A stretch of DNA of 64,000 nt, taken from IMG/VR virus record IMGVR_UViG_3300032334_001433, positions 62,001 to 126,000 of that record. One strand, 5' to 3'. Within the stretch, counting starts at the first letter, position 1; each line of letters begins with the position of its first letter. This document shows, one piece after another, positions 49,591 to 58,625 of the stretch. The DNA is from a virus. Made by a program: the position numbers and the translations under genes. A model generated the notes under the pieces. The model was not told the DNA's origin, did no database searches, and was given only the letters and a program-made list of their open reading frames with translations.

Positions 49591-50478
49591 ATGGCTAGTA
49601 ATAAAAACCCTTTGAAAAACATTCCGAAAGTACCGGTGCCAAAATTTAATAAACCTGCGGCACCAGCAGAAACCCAACAAGGTCAACTTCAAATTAACAT
49701 TGAAGATCTTCGCAAAGAACGACTTTTTATCGCAACCCCTTGTTATGGTGGCATGCTAACAGAAGCATATTTCCGTTCAATGGTTCGCACATTGACATTC
49801 TTCAATCAGCACCAGATTCCTGTTGCATTTGGAACAATTGCAAACGAGTCTCTTGTTACTCGTGCTCGTAATGTATTGGTTGCATATTTCTTGCAAAGCA
49901 ATTATACTCGTCTATTATTTATTGATGCCGATATTGAATTTCAAGTTGAAGATGTCTTGAAACTTATTGCACATAATAAAGAAGTATGTGTAGGTGCATA
50001 TCCTAAGAAGGGTGTAAATTGGCAACGTATCCGCGATGCAGTTTTATCAAATGGCCAGGCCCCAATGGATGACCGAATGATCGCAGCATCAGGAAGTGAT
50101 TATGCTATCAATTTTAAATTTGTTAATGCAGATATGAAACAGATTGCCATTGAAAGCGGTGTTATTAAATTGCATGATGGCGCTACAGGCTTCATGATGA
50201 TTAAACGCGAAGCAATTGATAAGATGATTGCAGCATATCCGGAACTCAAATATAATAACGATTTGAATACTCCTCCAGATTTGCAAGACTTTTTCTATGC
50301 ATTCTTTGACACAATGATTGATCCTAAAGATCGTCGTTATTTGTCTGAGGATTATACCTTTAGTCGTCGTTGGCAAGATATTGGCGGTGATATTTGGCTT
50401 GATCCTTCAATCTCGCTAAACCACTTCGGTTCTTTCAACTTCCAAGGTAATCCTAATCAAATTATCAAAATTGGTTAA
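49591..50478 (+). CDS. GT-A-fold glycosyltransferase-like protein
   Basis: 295 aa. After a disordered Pro/Lys-rich start (35 residues), RLFIATPCYGGMLTEAYFRS begins a GT-A domain. RARNVLVAYFLQ and LLFIDADIEFQVEDVLKLI (DxD metal site D-A-D, about residues 111-113) follow, and later DGATGFMMIKREAID and LSEDYTFSRRW with the acceptor-side ED motif. A glycan or DNA target is not known. It lies between tail and recombination genes rather than with the deazaguanine cluster. Confidence 0.8.
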   Translation: MASNKNPLKNIPKVPVPKFNKPAAPAETQQGQLQINIEDLRKERLFIATPCYGGMLTEAYFRSMVRTLTFFNQHQIPVAFGTIANESLVTRARNVLVAYFLQSNYTRLLFIDADIEFQVEDVLKLIAHNKEVCVGAYPKKGVNWQRIRDAVLSNGQAPMDDRMIAASGSDYAINFKFVNADMKQIAIESGVIKLHDGATGFMMIKREAIDKMIAAYPELKYNNDLNTPPDLQDFFYAFFDTMIDPKDRRYLSEDYTFSRRWQDIGGDIWLDPSISLNHFGSFNFQGNPNQIIKIG

Positions 50479-50481
50479 TCT

Positions 50482-50922
50482 ATGAAATTGTCTGACCTAC
50501 AGTCAATGTGGGCAGATGATTGCAAGATTAATGAAACTAATCTAGGGCAAGAATCTGCTCGCACTCCTTTATTACATTCAAAGTATTTGAATTTTTTATC
50601 ATCTACTCGTCTTAATTTACGAAAAGCCGAGTCTGACTATTTAAACCTCCGACGTAAGAAATATAAGTATTACAGAGGAGAAATGACACAAGCCGAATTA
50701 GCTGCAGAAGAATGGGAACAATGGCAGGGAAACAAACCATTAAAAAATGAAATGGATGAGTTCCTGCAGGTAGATAACGATCTTATTTTATTAGAAGATA
50801 AGGTTGAATATTTTAAAATTGTTCAGTACCAATTGGAGCAAATTATTCGGTCATTGAATAGTAGAACATGGGATATTAAGAACTGTTTAGAATGGACAAA
50901 ATTCACTAACGGTATGATGTAA
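50482..50922 (+). CDS. uvsY: Recombination mediator UvsY
   Basis: 146 aa (T4 137). Loads UvsX recombinase on gp32-covered DNA. Conserved: MKLSDLQSMWADDCKINETNLGQES, LHSKYLNFLSSTRLNLRKAESDYLNLRRKKYKYYRG and the final DIKNCLEWTKFTNGM. Followed with a 1-base overlap by uvsW, as in many T4 relatives. Confidence 0.94.
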   Translation: MKLSDLQSMWADDCKINETNLGQESARTPLLHSKYLNFLSSTRLNLRKAESDYLNLRRKKYKYYRGEMTQAELAAEEWEQWQGNKPLKNEMDEFLQVDNDLILLEDKVEYFKIVQYQLEQIIRSLNSRTWDIKNCLEWTKFTNGMM

Positions 50923-52406
50923 TGGCCGATATAAAAATAAGAAAAAAGAATGAAGTATATTTGAATATTGATGCTGAGCCTTCAATTGCTCAGGAATTAA
51001 ATAATCATTTTTCCTTCGAAGTACCTGGTGCAAAATTTCACCCTTTGTATAGATCAAAGATGTGGGATGGCCGTGTCAGGCTTTTTTCTATGTTTACTAA
51101 AGAGCTTTATGTTGGCTTAAAAGAGTATGTTGAACATTTTGCAAAAGAACGGGAATATACTGTAGATTTATCTGAGTATGAAAAGACTGCAGATGAGTGT
51201 ACGTTTGAATCGGTAAAAGAATTTTGTAAAAAATTAAACATTGGATCTAAAGGGGAACCTCTTGAAATTAGAGATTACCAAATAGAGGCAGTATATAAAG
51301 CAATAAACGACGGTAGAAGGTTATTACTTTCTCCTACCGGATCTGGTAAATCTTTAATAATCTATTGTATAATTCGTTGGCACTATGAATTTGACAGAAG
51401 GCAATTAATTATTGTACCTACAACATCTTTGGTAGAACAGATGTTTTCAGATTTTCGAGATTATTCTTGTTTAAATGGATGGGATGCTGCATCCCATTGC
51501 CATCGCATTTATGGCGGGCATGAAAAATCTACAGATTGTAATGTTGTTATTAGTACCTGGCAATCTATCTATAAATTACCAAAACAATTTTTTGAAAAAT
51601 TCCAAGTTGTTTTTGGAGACGAAGCTCATCAATTTAAAGCAAAATCTTTAACTGGAATTTTAAATAAATGCCCAGACGCTCCTTATAGAGTAGGGACTAC
51701 TGGTACATTGGATGGTACACAAACGCATAAGTTAGTTCTTGAAGGTATCTTTGGTCCTGTTTATAAAGTCACAACAACTAAGAAACTTATTACAAGCAAA
51801 ACATTATCTGATTTAAAAATCTATAATTTGATATTAGATTATCCGGATGAAATTAAAAAAGCTATGAAGGGTAAAACGTATCAAGAAGAAATGGATTTTC
51901 TTGTTCAATACGAACCAAGAAACAAATTTATTAGAAATTTGACTCTTAAACAAGAAGGTAACAGTCTTGTATTATTTCAGTATGTAGAAAAACATGGCAA
52001 AAATCTATATGAAATGATTAATGCCAAAGCAGAAAATAGAAAAGTATTTTTTGTTTATGGGGGAACAGATACGGAGCAAAGAGAAAAAATTCGAGCATTG
52101 ACAGAACTCGAAAATAATGCTATAATAGTGGCTTCATATGGAACATTCTCTACCGGGATTAACATTAAGAATTTGCATAATATTGTATTTGCATCTCCTT
52201 CTAAATCTCGGATAAGAAATTTGCAATCTATTGGACGTGGTTTGAGAACAACAAAAGACAAAGATAGTTGTAATCTATATGATATAGGCGATGATTTAAC
52301 CTGGAAATCTAAAAAGAATTATACATTACTTCATATGATTGAAAGGATAAAAATATATAATGATGAACATTTTGATTATAAATTAGTGAAAGTTCAATTA
52401 CAATGA
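50922..52406 (+). CDS. uvsW: Recombination helicase UvsW
   Basis: 494 aa (T4 503). SF2 helicase that remodels branched DNA and R-loops. N-terminal UvsW domain (FEVPGAKFHPLYRSKMWDGRVRLF), Walker A SPTGSGKS, Walker B as GDEAH, motif III TGTLDG, and motifs V/VI ASYGTFSTGINIK and QSIGRGLRT. Contains a consensus promoter in its coding region (52098-52126). Confidence 0.95.
   Translation: MADIKIRKKNEVYLNIDAEPSIAQELNNHFSFEVPGAKFHPLYRSKMWDGRVRLFSMFTKELYVGLKEYVEHFAKEREYTVDLSEYEKTADECTFESVKEFCKKLNIGSKGEPLEIRDYQIEAVYKAINDGRRLLLSPTGSGKSLIIYCIIRWHYEFDRRQLIIVPTTSLVEQMFSDFRDYSCLNGWDAASHCHRIYGGHEKSTDCNVVISTWQSIYKLPKQFFEKFQVVFGDEAHQFKAKSLTGILNKCPDAPYRVGTTGTLDGTQTHKLVLEGIFGPVYKVTTTKKLITSKTLSDLKIYNLILDYPDEIKKAMKGKTYQEEMDFLVQYEPRNKFIRNLTLKQEGNSLVLFQYVEKHGKNLYEMINAKAENRKVFFVYGGTDTEQREKIRALTELENNAIIVASYGTFSTGINIKNLHNIVFASPSKSRIRNLQSIGRGLRTTKDKDSCNLYDIGDDLTWKSKKNYTLLHMIERIKIYNDEHFDYKLVKVQLQ
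52098..52126 (+). promoter_or_regulatory. Consensus sigma70-type promoter inside uvsW
   Basis: TTGACA 52098-52103 and TATAAT 52121-52126, both exact, 17-base spacer. It would transcribe the last 270 bases of uvsW, then the Sm-like gene and gp55, giving the late sigma factor its own early promoter. Confidence 0.75.
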
Positions 52407-52822
52407 CCTTAGGTTTTAAAGTATTGAAGTTAAATAGTGGCGAAGATATAGTATGTAAAACAGATGAAGCAATAAATCTGAAAGACAATTTTAGTATTTT
52501 TATAAAAGATCCTTTGGTACTAAATCAAATAAGATCAAATTATGGAAGTGCAATAGTAGAATCATATACATTATCTCCTTGGTTCGCATTAGCTGAGGAA
52601 GAATTTTATGAAATTCCTGTAAGAAATATTGTAACATATGCATCCGCAAAAGAAGAACTCAAAGAAAATTATATTAAATATCTCGATGCTCGTAAAGAAG
52701 CAGAAGAAAACGCAGTTGATGTAACAAATGAATTAAATGATTCAAATTTAGAAAATGAAAGCACAGATGAAGAACACGATTACGGACATAGCAGATTTCG
52801 AAGAAGAAAAACTTTTCATTAA
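52403..52822 (+). CDS. Sm/Hfq-like conserved phage protein
   Basis: 139 aa. The first 70 residues look like an Sm fold: FKVLKLNSGEDIVCKTDE, then I-x-I-x-D-P-L-V strand, LSPWFALAEEEFYEIPVRNIVTYASA. The tail is acidic and ends in basic HSRFRRRKTFH. Widespread beside gp55 in marine T4-like phages; RNA binding is possible but not shown. Overlaps uvsW by 4 and gp55 by 68 bases. Confidence 0.75.
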   Translation: MTLGFKVLKLNSGEDIVCKTDEAINLKDNFSIFIKDPLVLNQIRSNYGSAIVESYTLSPWFALAEEEFYEIPVRNIVTYASAKEELKENYIKYLDARKEAEENAVDVTNELNDSNLENESTDEEHDYGHSRFRRRKTFH

Positions 52823-53378
52823 GGAAAAGAAACCTTCGGTTACTGCACATTATGTAAATAATAAAGAATTTTTAGATGCATTAATAGCATATAAGGAACA
52901 AGTTGATGCTGCTAAAGAACGAGGCGAAGAACCGCCCGTTGTAACTAGATACATCGGCGAATGTTTTATAAAAATTGCTACACACCTTTCATACAAATCT
53001 AATTTTATTAATTATACCTTTAAAGATGATATGATCTCGGATGGTATTGAAAATTGTCTAACTGCAGTACAAAAATTTGATCCAACTAAATCTTCAAATC
53101 CATTTGCATATTATACTCAAATTATTTACTTTGCTTTTATTCGTAGAATACAAAAGGAAAAGAAACAACAGGCCACTAAGTATAAAATGATTGAGAATAT
53201 GGATATTGATTCTTTAATCTTGCAAGATCATGACAACGGCGAATTCAGCCACCAATTTTTGGATTACTTAAAACGGCAAATGGATAACATTGATATTGAG
53301 AAACGTAACATCACTATCCCGAAAAAGGTTAAAAAAGTTGAAATAGATTCGGATAATCCTCTTGACATGGATGACTGA
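52755..53378 (+). CDS. gp55: Late sigma factor gp55
   Basis: 207 aa (T4 185). Directs RNA polymerase to TATAAATA late promoters. Conserved: YVNNKEFLDALIAYKEQV, FKDDMISDGIENCLTAVQKFDPTKSSNPFAYYTQIIYFAFIRRIQKEKKQQATKY, as in T4. Starts at ATG 52755 or 52767 (four residues shorter); the choice cannot be settled. The C-terminal acidic DNPLDMDD fits the gp45-clamp binding tail. Its final codons carry the -35 of the queE promoter. Confidence 0.93.
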   Translation: MKAQMKNTITDIADFEEEKLFIKEKKPSVTAHYVNNKEFLDALIAYKEQVDAAKERGEEPPVVTRYIGECFIKIATHLSYKSNFINYTFKDDMISDGIENCLTAVQKFDPTKSSNPFAYYTQIIYFAFIRRIQKEKKQQATKYKMIENMDIDSLILQDHDNGEFSHQFLDYLKRQMDNIDIEKRNITIPKKVKKVEIDSDNPLDMDD

Positions 53379-53391
53379 TTTACTATATAAT
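53362..53391 (+). promoter_or_regulatory. Consensus sigma70-type promoter for queE
   Basis: TTGACA 53362-53367 and TATAAT 53386-53391, both exact with an 18-base spacer. The -35 is within gp55 codons. It heads the 7-deazaguanine cluster; queE starts 29 bases after the -10. Confidence 0.88.
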
Positions 53392-53419
53392 ATATGTTAA
53401 TTTAATTATTGGAGTCTTG

Positions 53420-54277
53420 ATGGCAAAACTTAAAGTTGCAGAATTGTTTTATAGTATTCAAGGTGAAGGCCGTTATATGGGCGTACCTAGTGTGTTTCTT
53501 CGCACATTCGGTTGTAACTTTACCTGCAGTGGTTTTGGTATGCCTAAAGGGGAGTTTAGTCATGAAGTTGATTATATCGCGGCTGACGTACATAAGTTTC
53601 TTACCTATAAAGATTTACCTCTTGTTAGTACAGGGTGCGATTCTTACGCTAGCTGGGATCCTCGTTTTAAGCATCTCAGCCCTGTACTTGATACTGATAA
53701 CATTGCCGATTCAATTATGGATATACTTCCGTACAAGAAATGGGAAGACGAACATCTTGTAATTACAGGCGGCGAACCATTGCTTGGATGGCAAAGATCG
53801 TATCCAGATCTTCTAAACAATGAGAAGATGAAATCTTTAAAAGATATTACGTTTGAAACAAATGGTACTCAAACATTGTCATCCGAATTTAGACAGTATC
53901 TTCTTAATTGGTCTCTTGGTCGTAAAGACAGAGGATATAATGCACTAACATTTTCTGTTAGTCCAAAATTAAGTGTCAGTGGAGAAAAATGGGAAGAAGC
54001 AATCTGTCCAGATATTGTTGCATCATATCAAGACGTTGGATATACTTATCTTAAATTTGTAGTTGCAACTGAAGAAGATGCAGAAGAAGCAATGACTGCT
54101 ATTGATCTATATAAATCTGCAGGATTTAAAGGTCCTGTTTATTTGATGCCAGTAGGTGGTGTCGAAAGTGTTTATGCTATGAACAATCGAAAGGTTGCAG
54201 AAATGGCAATGAAGAACGGTCTTCGATATAGCGATCGTTTACAAGTGCCCTTATTTAAAAACGAATGGGGAACATAA
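53420..54277 (+). CDS. queE: 7-carboxy-7-deazaguanine synthase QueE, phage type
   Basis: 285 aa from ATG 53420 with GGAG upstream. Radical SAM enzyme turning carboxy-tetrahydropterin into CDG. YSIQGEGRYMGVPSVFLRTFGCNFTC is the QueE start; ITGGEP (115-120) is the SAM-binding motif. The cluster motif is odd: C32 and C36 are present, but the third position (39) is Phe (CNFTCSGF). The next Cys is C73 in a GCDSYASWD insertion that I associate with marine phage QueE proteins. C73 may supply the third ligand. Needed with FolE and QueD for a 7-deazaguanine base. Confidence 0.88.
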   Translation: MAKLKVAELFYSIQGEGRYMGVPSVFLRTFGCNFTCSGFGMPKGEFSHEVDYIAADVHKFLTYKDLPLVSTGCDSYASWDPRFKHLSPVLDTDNIADSIMDILPYKKWEDEHLVITGGEPLLGWQRSYPDLLNNEKMKSLKDITFETNGTQTLSSEFRQYLLNWSLGRKDRGYNALTFSVSPKLSVSGEKWEEAICPDIVASYQDVGYTYLKFVVATEEDAEEAMTAIDLYKSAGFKGPVYLMPVGGVESVYAMNNRKVAEMAMKNGLRYSDRLQVPLFKNEWGT

Positions 54278-54341
54278 ATAATAATGTTACACAAAGGTAA
54301 CAAAATTTTCAATCATCATATCCGTGTAAGGAAGGATTCAA

Positions 54342-55031
54342 ATGTCATATAACAAGACAAAAACAGACCCAGAATTGGGGCAAAAAGTTCATCAGCATTT
54401 AGTTGCAATGGGAGTCGAGACTCCTACCCGATTAGATCCTACTACCCGATTAGATCTTGATCGTAAAACAAAGATTGAAATAATCGAGTCTCACTTTTCG
54501 GAAATTATGCGAGTGTTGGGCCTTGATTTAGAAGATGATAGTTTAATTGAAACACCAAAGCGTGTTGCTAAGATGTATGTTAACGAAATCTTTTGGGGGT
54601 TGGATTATGACGCATTTCCAAAATGTACTACAGTTAACAATAAGATGAAATACAACGAAATGGTTGTTGAACGCAATGTCAATGTCCAAAGTAATTGCGA
54701 ACATCATTTTGTAGTCATTGATGGATTGGCAACAGTTGCGTATGTTCCAAAGGATAAAGTTCTTGGACTAAGTAAAATTAATCGTATTGTAGAATACTTC
54801 AGTAAGCGTCCTCAGATTCAAGAACGTCTAACAGAACAAATTTATTATGCGTTGCAGTTTATTTTGGAAACAGATAATGTTGCAGTTATGATTGATGCTC
54901 AGCATTATTGTGTTAAGAGCCGAGGCGTAGAAGATACAGGCAGTTCTACCGTTACAAGTAAGCTAGGTGGAGGATTTAAAACAGATCCCTCTCTTAGAAA
55001 TGAATTCTTAAGCATCGCCCGTTCAAAATGA
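54342..55031 (+). CDS. folE: GTP cyclohydrolase I
   Basis: 229 aa. First step from GTP to 7,8-dihydroneopterin triphosphate. C119-E-H-H122 and HYC190 give the zinc ligands (C119, H122, C190), with H121 beside them. [29 protein letters not shown] and [18 protein letters not shown] are the family core. The signature is classical FolE, not QueF. An extra disordered N-terminal 40 residues includes a repeated TRLD. Followed with a 4-base overlap by an exonuclease gene. The 64-base gap before it has a weak hairpin (TGTTAC/GTAACA, 54285-54302). Confidence 0.94.
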   Translation: MSYNKTKTDPELGQKVHQHLVAMGVETPTRLDPTTRLDLDRKTKIEIIESHFSEIMRVLGLDLEDDSLIETPKRVAKMYVNEIFWGLDYDAFPKCTTVNNKMKYNEMVVERNVNVQSNCEHHFVVIDGLATVAYVPKDKVLGLSKINRIVEYFSKRPQIQERLTEQIYYALQFILETDNVAVMIDAQHYCVKSRGVEDTGSSTVTSKLGGGFKTDPSLRNEFLSIARSK

Positions 55032-55537
55032 CTATAAACGTAATGGTTGATTTGGAGACAATGTCAACAAGATCAAATGCGGCAATTTGTTCCATTGGTG
55101 CAGTAAAATTTGAAGGGGATAAAATACTGGATACGTTTTACTGCACTATTGATATAAAGTCATGCAAAGAAGCAGGCCTGCATATTGCCAAGGATACTGT
55201 TGAATGGTGGTCAAAGCAAAACAAAGAAGCATTCCGAGAGTTAACAAAAAACAACATCTCACTACAAGAAGCACTAGACAAATTCGAAATTTGGTTTGGT
55301 CCAAAGAGTCTTCCTTTGTGGGGCAATGGTGCAGTATTTGATAATACTATTCTTGGAAATGCTTATTTCAATACAGGCAGAAAACCACCATGGCATCCAT
55401 GGGATGACCGATGCTATAGAACTGTTAAAGCATTATTTAAATGGATTCCTGCTGATGAACGGCAAGGAACATATCACAATGCATTGGATGACGCAATGCA
55501 TCAAACAAAACACTTAATTAAAATCTTGGGTAATTGA
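55028..55537 (+). CDS. dexA: DnaQ-fold 3'-5' exonuclease, DexA-like
   Basis: 169 aa. DEDD exonuclease: [10 protein letters not shown] with D8 and E10, [20 protein letters not shown] with the second Asp, and a [11 protein letters not shown] end with His and Asp (DEDDh). The order resembles T4 DexA (FETMG, STIEWWKNQ) but is shorter (T4 227). Degrades single-stranded 3' ends. Lies inside the deazaguanine cluster, overlapping folE by 4 bases; a joint role is unclear. Confidence 0.82.
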   Translation: MTINVMVDLETMSTRSNAAICSIGAVKFEGDKILDTFYCTIDIKSCKEAGLHIAKDTVEWWSKQNKEAFRELTKNNISLQEALDKFEIWFGPKSLPLWGNGAVFDNTILGNAYFNTGRKPPWHPWDDRCYRTVKALFKWIPADERQGTYHNALDDAMHQTKHLIKILGN

Positions 55538-55538
55538 T

Positions 55539-56906
55539 ATGAATATTTACAACAGGAGAATTGCTTTTTGTATTAGCGATCAGCATTTAATTCCATATGG
55601 TGGCATCGGACAATTTGCAAAATCCTTTGTAGAGACTTGTTCTGTTATTGGAATAAAAATTGATATTATATTGGATAAACCTGCATCCAATAAAGACTTT
55701 AGTGCATACCTTCAATCTAGAGGGGCTAATATTATTGTACCTAAAGAGCCACTTAGTTATAGTAAGCATGCTAAAACTTTTATGTTTGAGGATTCTTATA
55801 ACTTTGAAAAGATGATTAATTTTAGAGAATGCTTTATGTCTGCTCTAAATGATAATCTATATGATGTAGTTATTTGTAACACCGTAGAATCATTTCCCGC
55901 AATCTATTCATTGTCTATTCAAGATTCAGTACAAATTGTATACTATACTCATCACGAGAATCTTGTCTTTATGGATGAAAATACTCAGAAAAGTAAATTC
56001 TCAAATTCATTCAATGAATTTTTTATTAAATTGATGGATGTAAAAGGCATTTATATTGGTACACAAACACGTAGAAATGTTGCTGAGATTAAATTATCTG
56101 GTAAAGATGCATACTATACGCCAATACAAATGACAGAAAAAGATTTGCTTTCTCCTCATACAAAGCCAAGAGAAGGTGTACTATGGATTGGTCGTTGGGA
56201 ACCAAGAAAGAACCCTGAAGAATTTGTTCGCATGATTGCAGAAACAAAATTGCCTGCAAAAATTATTACAAATGATACTGGTGCGAAAAAATTTGAAGCA
56301 GCATTAAAAGAAATTAATGCAAAATTTGAAATTCGTTCAGAAATCTATGGTCAAGAAAAAGTTGATTTTATAACATCTGCCCGGGTTGCATATAACCCTG
56401 CAATACGAGAAAGCTTTGGTTTAGCATTTTATGAATGTATTGGGCATATGCCAACGGTTGCACTTAAAGGAATGTCTTGGTTAGAAAACTTTAATGGTAC
56501 GGATTTCTTTAGTGTAGATAAAAAAGATGTAAGTAGCACTATATTAAAATTATATGAACAATACAAAAGTCCATTTGATTGGTACAATACTGGCGCATTG
56601 GAGCGAGTTGTAAATATGGATTTAAGTGGTATTGCAGAATGGTTTAATTTATTTGATTTGTTTAAACCAACACAATCCAATTCTAGTAAAGCAAAAATTA
56701 ATGAATATGAAACGACGCAGTATAAAAAATACATAAACGATCTAAATAGGAAAGATTTATCTATTGATGATATCCGTTCTGTATTGACAAACAAGCACAA
56801 ATATAATATAATTTACACAGACAATCACACCTATCTATCAAAAGATAAAAATTTTGTTCCTGATGAACAAAATTCCTCAAGCACTTTAGAAAGTTTATTC
56901 AAATGA
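55539..56906 (+). CDS. GT-B glycosyltransferase (GT4-like)
   Basis: 455 aa. The N-terminal Rossmann half starts RIAFCISDQHLIPYGGIGQFAKSFV, with the GGIG donor loop. The C-terminal half has GVLWIGRWEPRKNPEEFVRMI, then VDFITSARVAYNPAIRESFGLAFYECIGH, where E-S-F-G-x-x-x-x-E is the GT4 nucleotide-sugar motif. The last 90 residues are a charged extension. It is coupled by a 4-base overlap (ATGA) to the DpdA-like gene, suggesting the sugar may be added to the modified base or its DNA. Surface glycan targets are an alternative. Confidence 0.82.
   Translation: MNIYNRRIAFCISDQHLIPYGGIGQFAKSFVETCSVIGIKIDIILDKPASNKDFSAYLQSRGANIIVPKEPLSYSKHAKTFMFEDSYNFEKMINFRECFMSALNDNLYDVVICNTVESFPAIYSLSIQDSVQIVYYTHHENLVFMDENTQKSKFSNSFNEFFIKLMDVKGIYIGTQTRRNVAEIKLSGKDAYYTPIQMTEKDLLSPHTKPREGVLWIGRWEPRKNPEEFVRMIAETKLPAKIITNDTGAKKFEAALKEINAKFEIRSEIYGQEKVDFITSARVAYNPAIRESFGLAFYECIGHMPTVALKGMSWLENFNGTDFFSVDKKDVSSTILKLYEQYKSPFDWYNTGALERVVNMDLSGIAEWFNLFDLFKPTQSNSSKAKINEYETTQYKKYINDLNRKDLSIDDIRSVLTNKHKYNIIYTDNHTYLSKDKNFVPDEQNSSSTLESLFK
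56784..56812 (+). promoter_or_regulatory. Consensus sigma70-type promoter for dpdA
   Basis: TTGACA 56784-56789 and TATAAT 56807-56812, both exact, 17-base spacer. A second TATAAT overlaps at 56802-56807 but would have a 12-base spacer. Inside the glycosyltransferase gene, 91 bases before the transglycosylase start. Confidence 0.82.
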
Positions 56907-58189
56907 GCAGACAAATGGAATATGTAATTTCTGGACCGGCGTACTTGCGTCTTGGTGCAGAACAATGTAATGATCCTGAAGTATTACAGATGATTAATGA
57001 CCTTATTGGTAAGACTGTTCATAATATGAATAATCATCAGTTCTCATTATTGTACAATGGGTTTACTGAAAAACAATTTGGTAAACGTCTACAAAAATTT
57101 AGACCGGCAATTAAAAATATCCATGCTGATTCTGGTGGTCTGCAGATTATTACTCGAGGTATTCAGAATTCCCCTGAGGTCCGTAATGGGGTTTATGAGA
57201 ATCAAGCATCGCATGCTGATATTGGAATGTCCTTTGATGAAATTCCGGTAATTATTACTAATGCAAGTGGTAAATCTGCAAAGCTTGATACTAAAGGTAG
57301 ATATTTTGATCGAGATAACTTTGCAAGTTATGCAAAGCAAACAGGACAAAATATTAAAGCACAGATTGAAAAATTTATTGAAATGAAAAGTGATTGCCGA
57401 CCCTTCGCAATCATTCAAGGTGCTTGTCACGAAACTTATGCAGAGTGGGCAAATATTTTGCTTGAAGAAATTACCGCACCATATCATGATCGTATTGGTG
57501 GCGTATCAATGGCATCTGCTGCATTAGGTACTGGTCAACTTGAAGATGTTAAACGAGCATTTTATGTTAAGGTAATGCCTTTTAAGAAACCATTTCATCT
57601 GCACATTCTAGGAGTTGGTGCTCTGCGTCGAATGCTTCCTTATATGGTGTTTAGTCAGACTGGAATGTATGAGAACATTGAAATCTCTTATGATTCTACA
57701 ACACATTCTATGTCATTGGATAATGGATTGTTTTATTTCTCATATAGTAAGAAAACACGACATGGGTATGGCGGGTCATCTGTAAAAATGGGTAGAGAAT
57801 ATTCAAATATCTATAGAACAGTTGTAGATGAAATCAATAGTGTTTGTGGTACAGAATATACCCCAGAAGAATATCATAAATTGATGAATATTGCAGTAGG
57901 CAAATATCTTGAGAATGGTGGCAAATTCATTGACATTATGAAAGCACGTCTATGTTTTATATTGACAAATGTTCATAATTTTACATTGGATGTCACAACT
58001 TTGTTAGAATCTAAAGATGAATTACTTAAATTCTGCAGAGATAAAGGTTGCGAAAATGAATATGCAACATTGTTTGAAGTTAAAGATATTGGCGACTTTT
58101 CTCATTGGGAAAAGCACGTTGGTAAATATATGGAATCAGAATCTGTGGGCCATCAGCCTAGGATGTCTTTAGAAGATTTATTTGCATAA
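56903..58189 (+). CDS. dpdA: TGT-like DNA 7-deazaguanine transglycosylase (DpdA type)
   Basis: 428 aa. Fold of queuine tRNA-ribosyltransferase: NIHADSGGLQ (D76, general base as in TGT ADSGGFQ), MSFDEIP, FAIIQGA, GGVSMASAALG, HILGVGA and ISYDSTTHSMSLDNG with D264 in the nucleophile place. The CxCxxC zinc site of tRNA TGTs is not visible, and the DSTTHS segment replaces PTRxAR, so it is not a standard tRNA enzyme. With FolE, QueD and QueE nearby it most likely exchanges guanine for a 7-deazaguanine in phage DNA, as DpdA proteins do. A tRNA target cannot be excluded. Confidence 0.8.
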   Translation: MSRQMEYVISGPAYLRLGAEQCNDPEVLQMINDLIGKTVHNMNNHQFSLLYNGFTEKQFGKRLQKFRPAIKNIHADSGGLQIITRGIQNSPEVRNGVYENQASHADIGMSFDEIPVIITNASGKSAKLDTKGRYFDRDNFASYAKQTGQNIKAQIEKFIEMKSDCRPFAIIQGACHETYAEWANILLEEITAPYHDRIGGVSMASAALGTGQLEDVKRAFYVKVMPFKKPFHLHILGVGALRRMLPYMVFSQTGMYENIEISYDSTTHSMSLDNGLFYFSYSKKTRHGYGGSSVKMGREYSNIYRTVVDEINSVCGTEYTPEEYHKLMNIAVGKYLENGGKFIDIMKARLCFILTNVHNFTLDVTTLLESKDELLKFCRDKGCENEYATLFEVKDIGDFSHWEKHVGKYMESESVGHQPRMSLEDLFA

Positions 58190-58199
58190 GGATTATATT

Positions 58200-58625
58200 A
58201 TGTCTATAATTAAAAAGAGTAGTTTTATTTGGGTTACCTTTCAAAAAGAAGGTATTCATCGTTATCCTGCAGCGGCAACTGACGTTAAGTTAGCTACACG
58301 CAGATTTGGTATACCTGAAGAACATTGGCTGGATGTTAGTTTTCTTGCGGATCCGCATCGGCACATTTTCCACTTTCGTGTCGAAATGGAAGTATTTCAT
58401 GATGACAGAGACGTAGAATTTATCCAAGCAAAAAGAATCATGGAGCGTTGGTATAATGATGGTACCCTGCAACTAGATTATAAATCATGTGAGATGATGG
58501 CAAATGATCTATATGATAAATTGATCGCAAAATGGCCAGGTAGGGATTATGTAGTTGAAGTATCCGAAGATGGTGAAAACGGATGCAGAATTCATTTTGA
58601 ATATATTAAAGATATAGATGTCTAA
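58200..58625 (+). CDS. Conserved marine phage protein of the deazaguanine cluster
   Basis: 141 aa from ATG 58200 (a TTG at 58182 overlaps dpdA). Conserved: MSIIKKSSFIWVTFQKEGIHRYPAA, VSFLADPHRHIFHFRVEMEVFHDDRDVEFIQAKR, LDYKSCEMMANDLYDKL and VEVSEDGENGCRIHFEY. I have seen this family beside QueD and FolE in T4-like phages. PHRHIFHFRV followed by a charged strand recalls the T-fold His-x-His strand of QueD, but that is inference. Overlaps the next gene by 8 bases. Confidence 0.75.
   Translation: MSIIKKSSFIWVTFQKEGIHRYPAAATDVKLATRRFGIPEEHWLDVSFLADPHRHIFHFRVEMEVFHDDRDVEFIQAKRIMERWYNDGTLQLDYKSCEMMANDLYDKLIAKWPGRDYVVEVSEDGENGCRIHFEYIKDIDV

Noticed and set aside
49591-50478. T4-type alpha- or beta-glucosyltransferase
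   Set aside because: This is a GT-A fold with a DxD motif, not the GT-B T4 DNA glucosyltransferases, and it is far from the modification genes.
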